A stretch of DNA of 64,000 nucleotides. Source: Paramecium tetraurelia (taxonomy: Eukaryota; Ciliophora; Oligohymenophorea; Peniculida; Parameciidae). Made by a program: the position numbers and the translations under genes. Positions 1-13,221 of this stretch are shown piece by piece (positions within the stretch are counted from its first letter, which is position 1; every line of letters starts with the position of its first letter). The notes below the pieces were generated by a model that saw only the letters and a list, made by a program, of their open reading frames with translations, did no database searches and was not told the origin of the DNA. The DNA is taken from contig NW_001799020.1 of the NCBI RefSeq assembly GCF_000165425.1, positions 155,609-219,608 on the forward strand, in the 5' to 3' direction.

Positions 1-3000
1 GTGGAAATAGATTTTAGTTACTGGAAACCATTTATTAGTTTAAACTAAATATAATGTAATTGAGAATGATTTTGATCGAGTTTATCAATAAGCAGAATAG
101 GCGCATTAATTTGTTTTATAAAATCAGTAAAAATATTTATTCTACATTATAGAGATATTTCTAAAATTGTTAATCTTTTCAATTATTGCTATTGGAAGAA
201 AAATATTTCATTATATGATGCCTATGTGAAAGTAAAATTGTCAACTTTGATAATATCAATTAAATTGCTCCTATATAAATGTGTGAGGCTATATACAGCG
301 AGTACTGAATTATTTTAAGAATCAAAAGCAGCAATTATAAGAAAAAAACTATTTATGCTATGCTTCAACGGGTAAGCGTAATTTAAATTTTCATTGAATA
401 TTTATGTTATGGGAATCAATTGGAAATTAAAATACGAATAAAGAATAGCGAGAGTTTTATTTCCTATGGTTGAAATCACTAAAAATGAATTTTTATTAAA
501 GTAAAATTAATGCAAACTATGAATAGTTTGGTTTTAATATCTAATAGTATTTGTAAGATTTTCGCTTTTGAAAATGAAAACTTGACGTGAAAAATCTATC
601 TCCAAAAAGTCTGAATAAATTATCCTCTCTTAAATACATTAGCCATTTGAATTTAATTTATAGATTTATTATTCAATAATCTTTTCATTGGATAATATTA
701 AATAACTCACACAAGATTTTAAAACGATTTAATGACCAAGGTTTTGATAACTAATGTTAATGACTTCATCTTTAAATTCATAGATACCTTTCCATAAAGT
801 AGGTCTTCTCAAATTTAACCTTAAAACTTTCTTCCTTTAATTAGTCAACAGAAAGACATCACTGTTAAATACATAAACATTTTCTTTTTCGATTTCTCCA
901 AAATACCCTAAATTAAGATTTGTATTTTAGTAGCACATTATTACTATTATTTATAAACTTTATTTTAGTTAAATAACTTTTACAACCTAGCGATTCTAAA
1001 ATACATCAACCTGCCATAAAATCTCGAGTTTTTATTCATTTAAACAATCTTGCATAACCTCATATTATTATTCTTCACAATAAATAGCATCATTTTTTAA
1101 GAATTAGATATTAAATGGCAGAAAATCACTTTTGAATTCTTACGGCTAAAAAGTAAACTAAAAACTTTCTTCTTCAATTACCTTTTTGATAGATAGGAGT
1201 CGTAATCCATACATCGAAAAATCGTTAAATATTATTTCCATTTAAAGAAATTCAGCGTTTTAAAATAAATTGCTTGAGGCCAAATCTACAAGTGTTTAAT
1301 TTGAATAATCGTTGCAATTAAAAAAGGGAGAATACTCATTTTTCTTAAAGACAATAAATTGATTATTTTATTTACCTATAAAAAATGGATAAAATGAAAT
1401 GGTTTGAATTGATTATAATTAAACCTGGAATATATATATCATATCTTCTCTAACAATGCATTCAAGATGTGATTCACTAATTAAAACAATGGAATCTGAA
1501 AACATTAGAATTTATCTAGGTTTTATATATTTTGTAATTATTATGAACGTACTTAAATTTTGCTCAACCATTCTTTAAATGCTACTTTTCTATTCATAAA
1601 TTGATTGTAAAACAATTACTTATCTTCCAAGCTTAATTTCGAAATCTAAAATTGTAGATTCATAATTTTAATAGATCTTATTGTAAGTCTACCCCTAAAA
1701 TGAAACAATCCAATGATCAAATTGGAAAAAGTAATTATTATCAAAAGTAACTTTCCTTAATATTAGTTAGTCAATAAAATAGTGATTGTTTACAAACAAT
1801 CTAAAATTTAGAGCACCATCATTGTTAAATTCTATCATAAATATTTCCCAATTCAAACAATTCAAAAATATAACTAAGAATTAAGAAGAATTTTCATTAA
1901 AATATACATCAAATTAGCATTTTGACTATTTTTTTACATCAAAGGACTATTGTATTTGAACTGTTGATTCATTAATTTTGATTATGTTAATTTAATAATT
2001 CTCAATTTATTCGCAACAAATAATGAACTTTTATTTAATTAGATAATAGACATGAGTGATCTTATCACAATTTTCAATATTAAATTTTAGTGAATAGATT
2101 AACTCCATTTGAACATTATACTCCTTAGAATCAAAAATGCTTAACCTTAGCTCCTTCATTTACAATAAATAACGTTTTTCTCTTTGATAAATTTAAATTA
2201 ATCTATATTCCTAAATGCTTGAGAAAATTAATATATAATCATCTTCCTATAACAATTCTTCATCAAAAGAAATAATTTATTCTAAAAATTATGGATTTTC
2301 TTTATATACATAATCAGATTTCTCATTACTTTAAAAAATTATAGGAAAGAATTTAGTTTAGAATTCTTGAATCTAATTTTTATTGCAAAAAACCTTCGGT
2401 TTATCACAGCTAATTTCAGGCAACATTAGTAGAGTAAGAAGATAAGGAGTGATAAATTAGAGAATAATCGATTTCATAAATTAATATTATTTTAAATATA
2501 AATAATATCGCTATGAATTTACATCAATTTAAAAAAAATCATTCAAATATTCTAATCACTATTCAATTATTAAATCTACGTATATCCACAAACATGATCT
2601 TATTTTGTACAAGGAAACTCTTTAATTAAAAATATGCTTCATTAATATATTTATTATTGACTATGATTTAAAAGCAAAATTAATTAATGTTGCACTTTTT
2701 ATAGAAAATTTTAATTAAAAGGAATTAATATCAAATTAATTTATGGGCATATTTGGTTAATAATATGAATCCTGAATTTGAGCTATTTTAATTCTATTTT
2801 TATATATGTTTAATATTCTGAATAGAATTTAGTTGGCAGAAAACTCTATTAATATTAACGGTAATATGTCTATAATATTAAACATTTAATCATTATTAAA
2901 CTGAGGAAAGCATATGTGTTATTAAACTAATATAATTTAACAAAATTTGAATTTTATTAATTACTCAAATCTTTTAATAATAACTGTATATATTCATTTA

Positions 3001-3163
3001 AAAGTATTTCTTTTTTATGAATACTTTTCCAAACTTATTACAATATATAAAATACTAGTTAATTGAAAATTTAATTCCCAAAAAACTTATATTAATTAAG
3101 TATAATATTGACAAAGGAAATGATAATTATTTTAAAAACTAATTTTAATCTCTCAATAAAATC
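1..3163. other. AT-rich stretch without a supported gene
   Basis: I read both strands with TGA as the only stop and found no reading frame with coding character (no recognisable domain, no clear GT-AG introns joining frames). Base composition is very AT-rich, unlike the denser gene space that follows. It could be a long spacer, a decayed region or an untranslated RNA locus; nothing in the sequence decides this. Confidence 0.5.
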
Positions 3164-4484
3164 TCAAGCACAAACAGTTGTCCAAGTCTTGTAAGCCAAG
3201 ATACATTATGCTCTTTTTTTGTCACCTTATGATGCATCATAGTTAACATGGGCTATAAAATAATTTTATCCTTTTCCATCAGAAGGAACAGGAGAGGGTG
3301 AATAAGTTCCAGTATTTGTACATGTTCTTGAAGCAGGTACACAAGTAAAGACAACACCAGTGTCTACAATAGTTTGGGTGTCATCGCTTATTTTAAATAA
3401 TTTAACTTGTGAATCGGTGATAGTTAGAGTAGTATCTGACCAATAATAAGTAAATTTAAGTGAAGCAAATAAATTATCATAGTTATTTTCTGTAGGTGAA
3501 TAGGCGACAGTACTTCCGAGGAATGGGCGAATGCAAAAAACATCAGTATAAGCTTTAATAATTCCAAATTACTCTGGTGCATAGGAATAAACCATCACAT
3601 AGCCTTTATCAGTATAGCTGTAAGCACTCCAATCAATGGTCAAAGTATGTAATTGACCTGAAATTTTGAGGGAGTTTCTAAAATAAGGAATGATAGCAAA
3701 GTTGATAAAATAATAGTTGGTCTGATAATAATTGGGTTGAAATGTCGTCATTCTAGTTAAAGCAACAAGAGCTAAACTCCAAATCTTAGGCAGAATTGCA
3801 TTTCTAAGAGCAATAGTAGACCTATGAATGACAGTCCAATCCCTGAGTAATTATAGGGATTGGTAGACTGTTCTCTCTAAGTAGAAGGGGTGAGATCTTG
3901 ATTACGAAAGTAGAACATCTCGAGTTGCTGTCTCTAAATATTTATTTAAGATAGCAAGAAGTTTGCTTTGGAAATTGGCCTCAGTTGTTTCCTGAGAAAC
4001 AATCCAAGGGTTGATTGTATACAATTTAAACATTTCTTTGACACTGGTAGCAACATTCAAAGATGCCATAGGAATTGGAGTGGCATCATTGGTTTAATCG
4101 ACAAATCCATCAAAATTCATAGTGAATCTTACGAAGGCATAGTTCATTTTTCCAAAATTCTTATCACAGCAAACATTGTCATATTAAAGACTAAATGTCT
4201 CCAAGGAATCACACTCTGTATTTGCACCGCCTGTTTATAATGATCCTCCTGTTCGACAGGCTGCTACTTCATCAATAAGATAGCAAGGTAGGGTTACACA
4301 AGCAGGAGTACCTAGAGTACTAATTTAATACTGTCACAATTTACCTATCCCAAAAGCACCAGCCTTTACCATTAATCGCATCTGATCCACAAGTTGCCTA
4401 TGTTGTTAATGCTGAACAGGTATTTTATCCAACATATGTTTAGGCATACGTAGTTATTAAGAAGACAAAAATTAATGAGATCAT
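3164..4484 (-). CDS. Secreted Cys-rich protein, member 1 of a tandem pair (function unknown)
   Basis: Reading TAA/TAG as Gln gives 431 residues with one 25-nt intron (4320-4344, GT-AG). The N terminus MISLIFVFLITTYAQ is a typical signal peptide. It is followed by a Cys-rich segment (residues ~20-110 with about ten Cys, including CC) and a longer domain rich in Tyr, Phe and Thr. The motif HPFYLER and the later YYQTNYYFINFA recur nearly unchanged in the next gene, so the two are paralogues. I do not recognise the family. A secreted or surface protein is the reasonable inference. The stop of the upstream gene lies only 12 nt before this ATG. Confidence 0.8.
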
Positions 4485-4496
4485 AATTTTATTAAT

Positions 4497-5585
4497 TCAT
4501 TTCTATATATAAAAAATAAATTAAGAATCTGTTAAAGGTGACGGAAGGATAAATTTACAAGTTCTTTCTACATCATCGCATATTGTTGATGTTATTGAGG
4601 AGGATTTTATATGAGGAATCTAGGATTTATCAGCTATGAAGTGTAATTGTCTTGGACTATTAGTCATGGTTCCTGAGGTTTGAGTGTAGACTATTTCCAT
4701 ATTCTCAATATTAACAAAATTGGATCCATCTTAAGCAATTACATTCACATAAACAACATCTGTCAAGGCATCAGTGATGCCAAAGAATTTCGGAGTGTAA
4801 GATATTGCCTACACGAAACCATTCCTTTCATATTTGACCCAAGTCAACGAGGTGGTGTGATCTTGTCCCTCAATTGAAATATACAATCTGGAGAATGTTG
4901 TTTAAGCAAAATTCAAAAAGTAGTAGTTTGTTTGATAATGCTTACTGTAAATTGCCATCTTCTTCTAATAAACCGAAGCAACACCCCAGAACTTGATTAA
5001 TGTATTTTATTTTTCGGGTGTACTTAAAGTAGTGGTGTCATCTCTTAAATTTTGTAGGGTTTAGAACAAGCACTTCTCCAAATAAAAGGGGTGCACTGTA
5101 ATGTTCAGAAAGGCACTCTCGTATTCTTTATATAAGTCCAATATATCTTATAATTCTTTATTTTGAGCCACTTGAATATTCACAGTCAGAATTTGATATA
5201 GAAAATTCATTTGTGGTTTGGCAATCTTTAACTAAGCCACAGTCAACCCAGAAATTGAGTATGTTGCATAACCAGTTGTCACTATGGGGTATCTAACATA
5301 ATTAAAGTCTATAGTAGCACTTGTTCCACACACGTTCTTATATTCAATGCTCACCAAATCCAAAGGCACACAAAGAGTCTAATATTTTCCATTAACTCGA
5401 CAAGACCCTATCTCATCAATCCTGTAGCAATCTTGACTTTACGTGTAAAGGCCACAAGAAGACCCACTCCATTTACAATACCCAGAGCTTAAGCAATCAG
5501 CTTCTGCAGTATAAACGTTACATTCTCCTGTTCCCGGCGCCGGTGTACTATAAACATAGCCTACTAAAAACAAAATCAATATCAT
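4497..5585 (-). CDS. Secreted Cys-rich protein, member 2 of a tandem pair (function unknown)
   Basis: An uninterrupted 363-codon frame (362 residues), no intron needed. A hydrophobic N terminus (MILILFLVGYVYS) predicts a signal peptide. A compact Cys-rich module follows, with the spacing pattern of small disulphide domains (CNVYTAEADCLSSGYCKW). The C-terminal domain shares HPFYLEK and YQTNYYFLNFA with the gene immediately downstream, which shows a tandem duplication. Asn-X-Ser/Thr sites fit a secretory protein. The family is not one I recognise. The copies have diverged: only the downstream one has an intron. Confidence 0.8.
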
Positions 5586-6348
5586 AAAGAAATTATATTT
5601 ATAAATTCAAGGTTTATTATTCAGGCAGCTTGAGCATCCCCATACTCGTTGAGACTATTAAATAAGGATCAATTTCAACTATAAATTCAACATATCCTAA
5701 ATGCGCAACTGTTTAACACTTTTCCTATTAAGCATTTGTTAATGACTATTAATAGATACGTTTTATAGGTAATATTTACTTATTAATATACTTTTAAATT
5801 GAAAATACTTAGGAGAGAAAATATAATATATATATATTTGAATCTATTAATCAAATACACAAAACTCTCGATACAGACTTTTATTATCTAATACTATAAT
5901 ATAATAATTAATCCTCTAATTTGTTTAGCCTTTAGAATAAGTTATTAACTTTATAAGGTTCTTTTTGAATAAATAAAATAGTAGCAATATTTATTAAAAT
6001 GAACTAAAATATTAATAGTATACTTAATACCCTGTGAATATACTAAAATATTGTATAAATTGTTATAATAGATTTGACAATTAGACTGCATTTTATAAGC
6101 TATTCAAATTCTTTAATAAGTTAAGTCTTTTTATATATAGTTTATAGTTCTATTTACATATTATAATGAATAAATTATTTACAGATTTTAGCAGGCATTC
6201 AATTGATATCTTATATTCGCATCAAATTAAACTAAGTTTTAAGTAATTTGATCATCCATATTTTTGTCATATCTCTTATAGAATTTATCATTTATAGAAG
6301 CGTATTAGATAAAACAATAATTAACATAATTAACATAACCGTAAAAAT
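5586..6348. other. Intergenic, AT-rich
   Basis: This 760-bp stretch lies between the start of the minus-strand secreted gene and the 3' end of the minus-strand Sel1 gene. No open frame with coding character was found on either strand. It should contain the promoter of the 4497-5585 gene, but no specific element can be named. Confidence 0.5.
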
Positions 6349-8716
6349 TCATTTAACTACATTTTCAAATTGATTGCTTGGGAAGTTGCTTTATCGAATT
6401 TTGTTGAGATTGAATCTTTTTTTGGTAGTCGAATTCGTAATTTGTGATCCAGCCTAAGATTACTAAGATGCCAATCTTGGAGACCAAAACTAAGAATGTT
6501 AATGAGGTTTTTCGGGAGATTTCATTTATGATAAGAGAATGCTTCTCCCCATATCTTACAGTGGCAATTCAGAAGCCGATACTCCCCTCTTTCTATCGTC
6601 GGTTTGATTCTTTGGTCTAGTAATACTAACAGTCAATCTTGTATATCGATCTTGACTAACATAAATAAATAGATAGTTATACATTGTAGACTAAACATCA
6701 TTATCGCCAAGGCTAAAGATTTATTAGACATTGCCAATAGAGAATTGCCTCTACTTTTAAAATGGTTTTCTCCATTCAGATTGTCTAACTTGCTCTATGA
6801 ATCCATTAATGGTTTGTCTTTGATTTAAGGAAGATTGCTAAGAATTGGTAGGATTGTTGTCTGTTGGAATAGTATCCCTTTAATATTTCTCTAATTGAAC
6901 TCTGCATCTTTAGCATCCCTTCATGTAACCTAATCTGTATTATTCATGAGCCTTCTTTAAGTTTTTCTCCACTTGAACTCCCTTTTCGTAAACCTTTCCT
7001 CTCATGTAATAGGTAATGGTCCAATCCTTATTATTTTCCTCAATTTGATCAAGCAAGGAGAGGAAATCATCAATCGCCACTTCAACTTTAGTTAAAGCTT
7101 AAAATCTCAAACTGAGTAACTTCTAAGCACATTTTAGATCCCCCTTCAAACATCCCTATTCAAAAATCAAATCAGCCATCACTTAATTCGATTCAACCTC
7201 ATCTTGTAATCCCTATTACAGAAGCAAACCTAAATCATAAAAGGCAGGTAAATAATCTTGATTTTTGGCCTAATTCAAAAGTGGCTAGATCAATTAGCTT
7301 CTATTCTAGAAGACTTTAAATAAATAAAATACTTTGTATAGTGGTTATTTGCACATGGTTTGATAAAGAAGAGCCAATTTGTGCATGGCTTTTGTAGAAT
7401 TCTTATTTTTGGCCTACTTGTAATAGAATTCAGCATTTGAGTAATCTTTCTCTAAGGTATCTAATGTATTATTATTAATATTCTACAATCCTATAATTGA
7501 AGTCCATTGCTGTAAAGATCTCCCAAATAGATCATGGATTCCAAGTGATCTAATTCTGCAGCTCTTTTAAGGAGAGTCAAGGCAAAATTGCAATCATAAT
7601 TCCGATTATATGCATCACTGCTGGCTATAGTGTGATTGCTTTCCTTATCAGAGAACTTATCAAATACTCTTCCTTCCTTAAATGATTAGCATAATAAATA
7701 CCAAAACCAATTTCGATGTGTGATACAAACTGAATGTGTTCCTTTAATCTGCACTCTTTTTAAAGTAACTGAAAGCCTAGAATAAACTAATAATTAGAAT
7801 GTACTTAATCATAATCTTTTGGACCTGTAATTCCTTCTAAACAAATTTATCCCATTATTGCTTATGCTGTTGCATTATTTTCCTCTGCTAATTTGGTGTA
7901 CAATTACAGAGCTGCTATCTAGTCCTTCTCTCTGCCAAGTCCTGCAAATAATTCGTGTGCATTTCTTAATCTATGATCAACTTGAGGTTAGGCCTTTGAA
8001 GATTAAATAGAAGCAGCTTAGTATTTTTGCTAGAGCCTTTGCGAGGTCTATTTAAAATCAAACCTCTGGATCAAAGTTTCCACCCATTGATCCAAAAACT
8101 ATGAAATTTCAGAAGATATAGTTTCCTTATTTATAGTTATAGTTCTATTTTCTAGAGTAGGTAATTATTCCCAAAAGAAACCCAATTAATCCAATTATCT
8201 GATATATTTATCGTATTGTTTGAAAGAGGCATCTTTGCCGCATAATTAGACTTTATCAACCTACTAACAAGCCTCAAATGCCTCTTAAATTGTACGTATC
8301 GTATCCCTTGCTAAATAGTGCAATTGTTAATTGATTTTAATACTAACCTTGTATTACTGTGTGCTGTAACTTTTCAGTATTTGAGACATTTTAGTGAAAA
8401 CCTAATTAGAAAATGCTTTTCTAGGTTAATCAATATTGGAACTCATTGAGACCTACGACTTCATGTCAGCTAAAATATATATTTCTATCTACATATCTAT
8501 TAATGAGCAATCACGTATTTGAACCCATCGTAGAATTGCTAATCTCCCTCAATTGGCTGCTATCAATACAAACATACATACCTAGTTTGAGTTCGACATT
8601 AACAGTTGCACTTGCTCTATAATCTTTTGCAGCAATTTGTCTTTATGCAGAAGCATTTTCTCATCCCCAATCTCCGTTGATATGCGAGAGGAATGAATAA
8701 ATTGTTATTAATTCAT
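6349..8716 (-). CDS. Sel1-repeat (TPR-like) protein
   Basis: Seven GT-AG introns of 22-33 nt join eight exons into 727 codons ending in TGA; the exon sum is an exact multiple of three. The N-terminal ~200 residues are polar and likely coiled coil. From about residue 230 there are Sel1-like repeats, for example ALQLYTKLAEENNATAQAIM, LLKRAAELDHLESMIYLGDLY and KKAHEQYRLGYMKGC, the helix-turn-helix pattern of SEL1/HRD3 and bacterial Sel1 scaffold proteins. The C-terminal ~120 residues are Ser/Gln-rich and basic. Sel1 proteins act as scaffolds for protein complexes; the partner is not inferable. The start is uncertain: the frame stays open to an ATG at 8848. Confidence 0.75.
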
Positions 8717-10153
8717 ATTTTAACTTTTTTTTTATAATAGTCCAAATATTTGATTTTCTTTTTCTGATTGCGCATTACACAACTTAAATTCTACCAGTAC
8801 TCCTCTAATTTACTTCAAATCGAAATCAACATATTTTACCCAAGTCATCCATTGCATCCTCTTTTAACATAATCGTCTATTGTAGTGAATTTCCTATTTG
8901 ATTGAATATCTGTTAATAGTAGTATTTATTATAAACATCATATAAAATATATCACAAATCTATCCCAAAATCTGTTTAATATAATTAATCTTCTGTTAAT
9001 TTATTTTATCTTCACTGTTAAGAATCAATTTTATTAATTATGGCAACTGAACCAAATGATATTCTCATTTTCTTTACCTATCGAATGAAAATGTTAAATT
9101 GTTTTATTGTGGTATATTGAGTATCATTTTTTTATAATATTTATTACTAAACTGAATTATTAAAGTAAGATTCCTAAATCTTTTATGATTAATTGTAAAT
9201 TTAGTTATTCTACTTTAAGTGTCTAATATTCTCATGGGAAGTAACAATGAATGTAACATTTAAAAAAGCATAGTTTTCCATTTTGAATAACTTGTATCTT
9301 GTGTGCATTGAACCATCACTTAATAACTATACAATTTATATAAGCATCATAGGTTTAAAAATTAATATATGAGGAAATTCTGTTAAAAAAATACAATTTT
9401 CAAAAAGATTTTAAGGTTTGTTAATACTTATTTTAAGACAGGAATGCAATCACGCGAACAATTCTACTAAAAAAAATTTGGATACTTAGAATTGTAATTA
9501 ATAATCAACTGAGTGTTTTTGGATTATTACTATGTTTATTTTTGAATTGACAAATAAAACTATAGAACTGACTAATAATGAATAATTGAAATTTTTATAT
9601 AGTATTTCATTCATAACCGTTAGTTAAATTACATTTTCAGCCTATCAAACATAAATTTATCTAAAATTCTAAAAGAATTATTCTTTAAATATGCTCATAG
9701 CTTAAATAAATTATTGGTGACAATCTTCCATGGTTAATTCAATTTTATAGTATTTTAAACATTGAATTACATTATTTTGAATTTTCCAATTACAAAACGC
9801 TATTGAAATAATCATATATACATAATAAATCATCATTACTCAATATGTATTTTTATCTCATCGTCTTTATCCTTATTTACAATCATCTTTGTTGGATAAT
9901 AAAGAGGAACGATTCACATTCATATAATTAGATTATATTTAATTAACTAAAATTGCATTATGTATATACAATCAATAAATAAATTCAAATAATTCTTATA
10001 TTAATAGGTCTTGTAATTACAAATAATAATTAAAGTAATTTTGATGAGATAAGTGATTCCTCTCCTTCTTTCCATTCACTTAGTAAATCGTATAATTTTC
10101 AACATTATTACATATGTAAATTAATCATACATTTCATTATTATTTTATTATTA
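8717..10153. other. Intergenic, AT-rich
   Basis: About 1.4 kb between divergent genes. Apart from a possible upstream extension of the Sel1 gene to 8848, I see no frame with coding character on either strand. It holds the divergent promoters of the Sel1 gene and the trichocyst matrix gene. Confidence 0.5.
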
Positions 10154-11303
10154 ATGTACAAACTCGTAGCTTTGGCATTGATTATTTCATCTGTATTTGC
10201 CGTTCAAAAGGATACTAAAACTATTTTGGCAGAAATAGACGCTGACAACTTTGGTAATACTATTCTTTCAACTGTCCAAATGTATTTACAATCAAAAGGA
10301 AATGCTGAAGAAATCTTAGTTTTGCTTAATCAAGTCTTGGCTGGATTGGTCGACGATTAAAACAAGCATGACAACGTGATTAGAGTTGACAGATCAGCAT
10401 GCACTCGTATTGTTACAGATTTAGAAAACTCTATTGCTTATCATACAGCTTAAGTAGCTGCAAATGCTTAGATGAGAGAAGATAACGAAAAGGCTTTGGC
10501 TGAAGCTGAGAACGATGTTAGACAAACTATCTAAGTAATAACATAATATAATGAAAGGACATTGAAAGCAATGAAAGAACCTTTGCTTAAGAGGAAGCAA
10601 ACAGAAATAAGGCTCATGAAACTTGGGTTAGAAAGAATGAAGAACACGATGATGCAATTGCAGCAGTTGATGAAGCAACCAAATTAGTCTAACATCTTTC
10701 TTTGGGTGCCACATTTGCTGAGCTTAAGCCCAAATTCGAAGCTGTATAAAAGAGATTAATCGAAAATGAAAGCCACGGTGCTCTCTTTTAACCAATTGTC
10801 ACTGCCTTGACTGAATTAGCCACAAAGGTTGACCAAAAGGCAATCCAAAGAATTCTTTAATTACTTTCATAACTCAGATAACAATTGATAGAAGCTAGAT
10901 CAGTTTTAGAAGTAATGAGATGTCATATACATAGGATACCGAAAACAGATAAGCTTAAAGATGGGTTGAGTTTTCTACTCATTTGAGTAATGAGCACAAT
11001 AGATTGGTTGATAGAAAGAATCAATTGGAGTAAGCAATCCAATCATTCAAGACCAATATTGATACTGCCACTCATTTCTATGAAGTTCACCAAGTAAGAA
11101 GATAATATATTGAATTCTAGTTGGAATTAGAACAGGCTCAAGAAACTTTGGATGCTGAGCATGAGTGGTGCGACCTCCAAGAGAACACTTATAGTGTTTA
11201 ATCTTCAGAGAGAACAAGACAATAGGAAATTGTGGAGAGAATATTGGAACACTTGACTGAGAAATTGACTGCAACATCCCAATACCTTGGTGGCAGATTT
11301 TGA
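10154..11303 (+). CDS. Trichocyst matrix protein (TMP family)
   Basis: 367 residues from three exons with two 23-nt introns (10535-10557, 10912-10934). The N terminus MYKLVALALIISSVFA is a signal peptide. The rest is long amphipathic helix, rich in Glu, Gln, Ala and Lys. It includes the pattern PIVTALTELATKVDQ followed by a long Gln/Arg-rich helix, typical of Paramecium trichocyst matrix proteins, the small processed acidic proteins that crystallise in the secretory core. Precursors of this family are cleaved in transit into two mature polypeptides; a site is not certain here. A second, diverged family member lies 3 kb downstream at 14520. Confidence 0.8.
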
Positions 11304-11331
11304 GATTAATACATAAATATTAAATATAATT

Positions 11332-11903
11332 ATGGGACAACAATAAACTTAGGAACCCAGACCATTAAATGTGCTAGTCAAAGATGTGGCTACATTTAAT
11401 CTGTTGACTAAGTATTCAAATGTTGTAATTCAAGATCTCCAACAATTAAATAATGCTTAGGTAAATAATTGCTGGCAGAAGTAACAAAAAAGAAATAAGA
11501 TTTATTTGAATCCTTCCCCTTTTTTAAAAAGTAAGATGACTTATGGATTGGAGTATTTGTGGACAAGGAATATTTTGTAATTACTTAGCAGAAATTCTAA
11601 TATTGTAGACAATTGTTGGAGGATTTGTAATCAATTTTAATGTTTGATTTTTAAAATGAAGAAGGCACTTGTCAAATATGTTTTGCAAAAAAGATAGATA
11701 AATTACTCCCTTGTGGACATAGTTATTGTTAAGATTGTATTGATGGATGGTTTACAACCAAAGAACAAGACTCCTGTCCAATGTGTAGATCCCAAATAAC
11801 CAAATTAAAAATGAAGAATGAATCCTATATTGTACCAAATGAGGCAGAACTGATAGAATCCTTTAAAGAGTAGCTCTTTATGCAATTAACCTAGTAGAAA
11901 TGA
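11332..11903 (+). CDS. RING-finger E3 ubiquitin ligase, RNF141-like
   Basis: 179 residues with one 32-nt intron (11461-11492). The C-terminal half carries a C3HC4 RING: CQIC-x12-CGHSYC-QDC-x13-CPMC, the zinc ligands of ubiquitin E3 ligases. The N terminus MGQQQTQ has Gly2 and matches the Met-Gly-Gln-Gln start of RNF141-type proteins, which suggests N-myristoylation (family knowledge plus inference). The middle part (DDLWIGVFVDKEYF) fits the same family. It lies 28 bp after the trichocyst gene and 32 bp before the next start, so its promoter must be very short. Confidence 0.85.
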
Positions 11904-11935
11904 AATGAATTAATTAATATTTTTTTAATTATATT

Positions 11936-12575
11936 ATGGATTTCGAGCAATCAGACTAATTTACTTAGAGAGTAGAACAAATTATCAGGAATGTAATATA
12001 TGCATCTTGACTATATGTAGTTCTTACATATTCCAGGAGAGGACAATCCGAACTGGAAGGAGATCGGTTAAAAATTAGATCAATTTTAAAGTTAATTGGA
12101 AGAAGCACAAATGTATGAAATGATTATCTATTAAAAGGAGGATCCTCCAATATCTAAAGTCTAGTTTTGAAGCAATCCTAGAGCAATTATAATGTGATTT
12201 AGGAGGCACTTAAATATAGAATCTATCAACGAGTTCAATAAACCAATAAAACCATCCTCTGAAGACTGATGACTTAAAGGTGAATGAGAGAATAAATCAA
12301 ATTGGGTTGAATGTGTACGAGATTGAGAAAAACTTAGACATTAAAATTGATTTGCTCGGCAACAAGGTAGAGAGCATAAAGATAGAGAGAGAGGAATTGC
12401 AAGAGCAGATTAAATCTATTGATGGTATACTTAAAAGTTTATCGAAGCTCGTATGGAATCGTAATGGCAAGGGTTGGCCAATGTCTCTGATCAATTCTGG
12501 CAATTCAAGAAGCAATTTGAGCCTCTTTTAATTGGAACGTAACAACAGAAAAAAAAATTCTCGCTATTTACATGA
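11936..12575 (+). CDS. Coiled-coil protein (unknown)
   Basis: 187 residues assembled with three GT-AG introns (11993-12020, 12113-12137, 12425-12447). The protein is almost entirely charged amphipathic helix with heptads, for example EIEKNLDIKIDLLGNKVESI, and ends with an aromatic-rich tail (QFWQFKKQFEPLL). No enzyme motif is visible. Its stop lies 54 bp from the convergent stop of ribosomal protein S13. The intron choice is supported because all other frames run into the S13 gene. Confidence 0.7.
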
Positions 12576-12629
12576 GGATTTATTTTATTTATATTATTAA
12601 TAATGTACTATATTGATTAAATTGTTTGC

Positions 12630-13167
12630 TCATTAACCGATTAAGGCAGATGCAGTCTTTGATACACTATATGTTTAGAGATTTATGTTTACTATTTCCA
12701 ATTGGATGGCAATTTTTGGGTTCTTCTATAATATCTGCTGAGTCTATGAATTCTGCTTTCAACCAAAATCAATCTGAATTTGCTTGTAATATCTCCTCTG
12801 TTCTTTTCTAAATGCTTTCTGATTTGGACAGCCTTTTTGATCAAAGCATATAAGTCTTCAGGGATTTTTGGTGCACAACCTTTATTAAATAGCACATCCT
12901 TACCTCTCTTCTTCAAGATTCTCAAGATCTTTTGACCAGTCAAGAATCTGGTTTATGGGATTCCTTATTGATCTCTCAAGTAAACACCGATTTATGATCC
13001 ATTAAGTCCTGAATTTACATTATTCTTGTACCCTTCTTCGCCAAATTTACAATCTAGTCAACGATGGACTTTGATGAGAGTGTCAACCACTTTGGTGCTT
13101 TTCTCTTGTATGGAAGGGCTGATCCGGAGATACCCTTTCCTTTTCCCTTAGCTTGCATACGTCCCAT
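12630..13167 (-). CDS. RPS13: 40S ribosomal protein S13 (uS15)
   Basis: 162 residues with two introns (13009-13031 and 12667-12692). It begins [10 protein letters not shown], continues [13 protein letters not shown] and contains the conserved [12 protein letters not shown] and [11 protein letters not shown] blocks. It ends [15 protein letters not shown], matching the eukaryotic S13 tail. Slightly longer than the usual 151 residues. It is a component of the small ribosomal subunit, equivalent to bacterial S15, and binds 18S rRNA in the central domain. The second intron falls only 12 codons before the C terminus; without it the conserved tail is lost. Confidence 0.96.
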
Positions 13168-13221
13168 AATTTATTTAAAGATTTAATTTTATTTTAAATT
13201 TTATCCATTAAATGATTAAAA

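Noticed and set aside
1..3163. Possible genes on either strand in the first 3.1 kb
   Set aside because: No frame shows recognisable domains, balanced codon use or intron logic, so none is reported.
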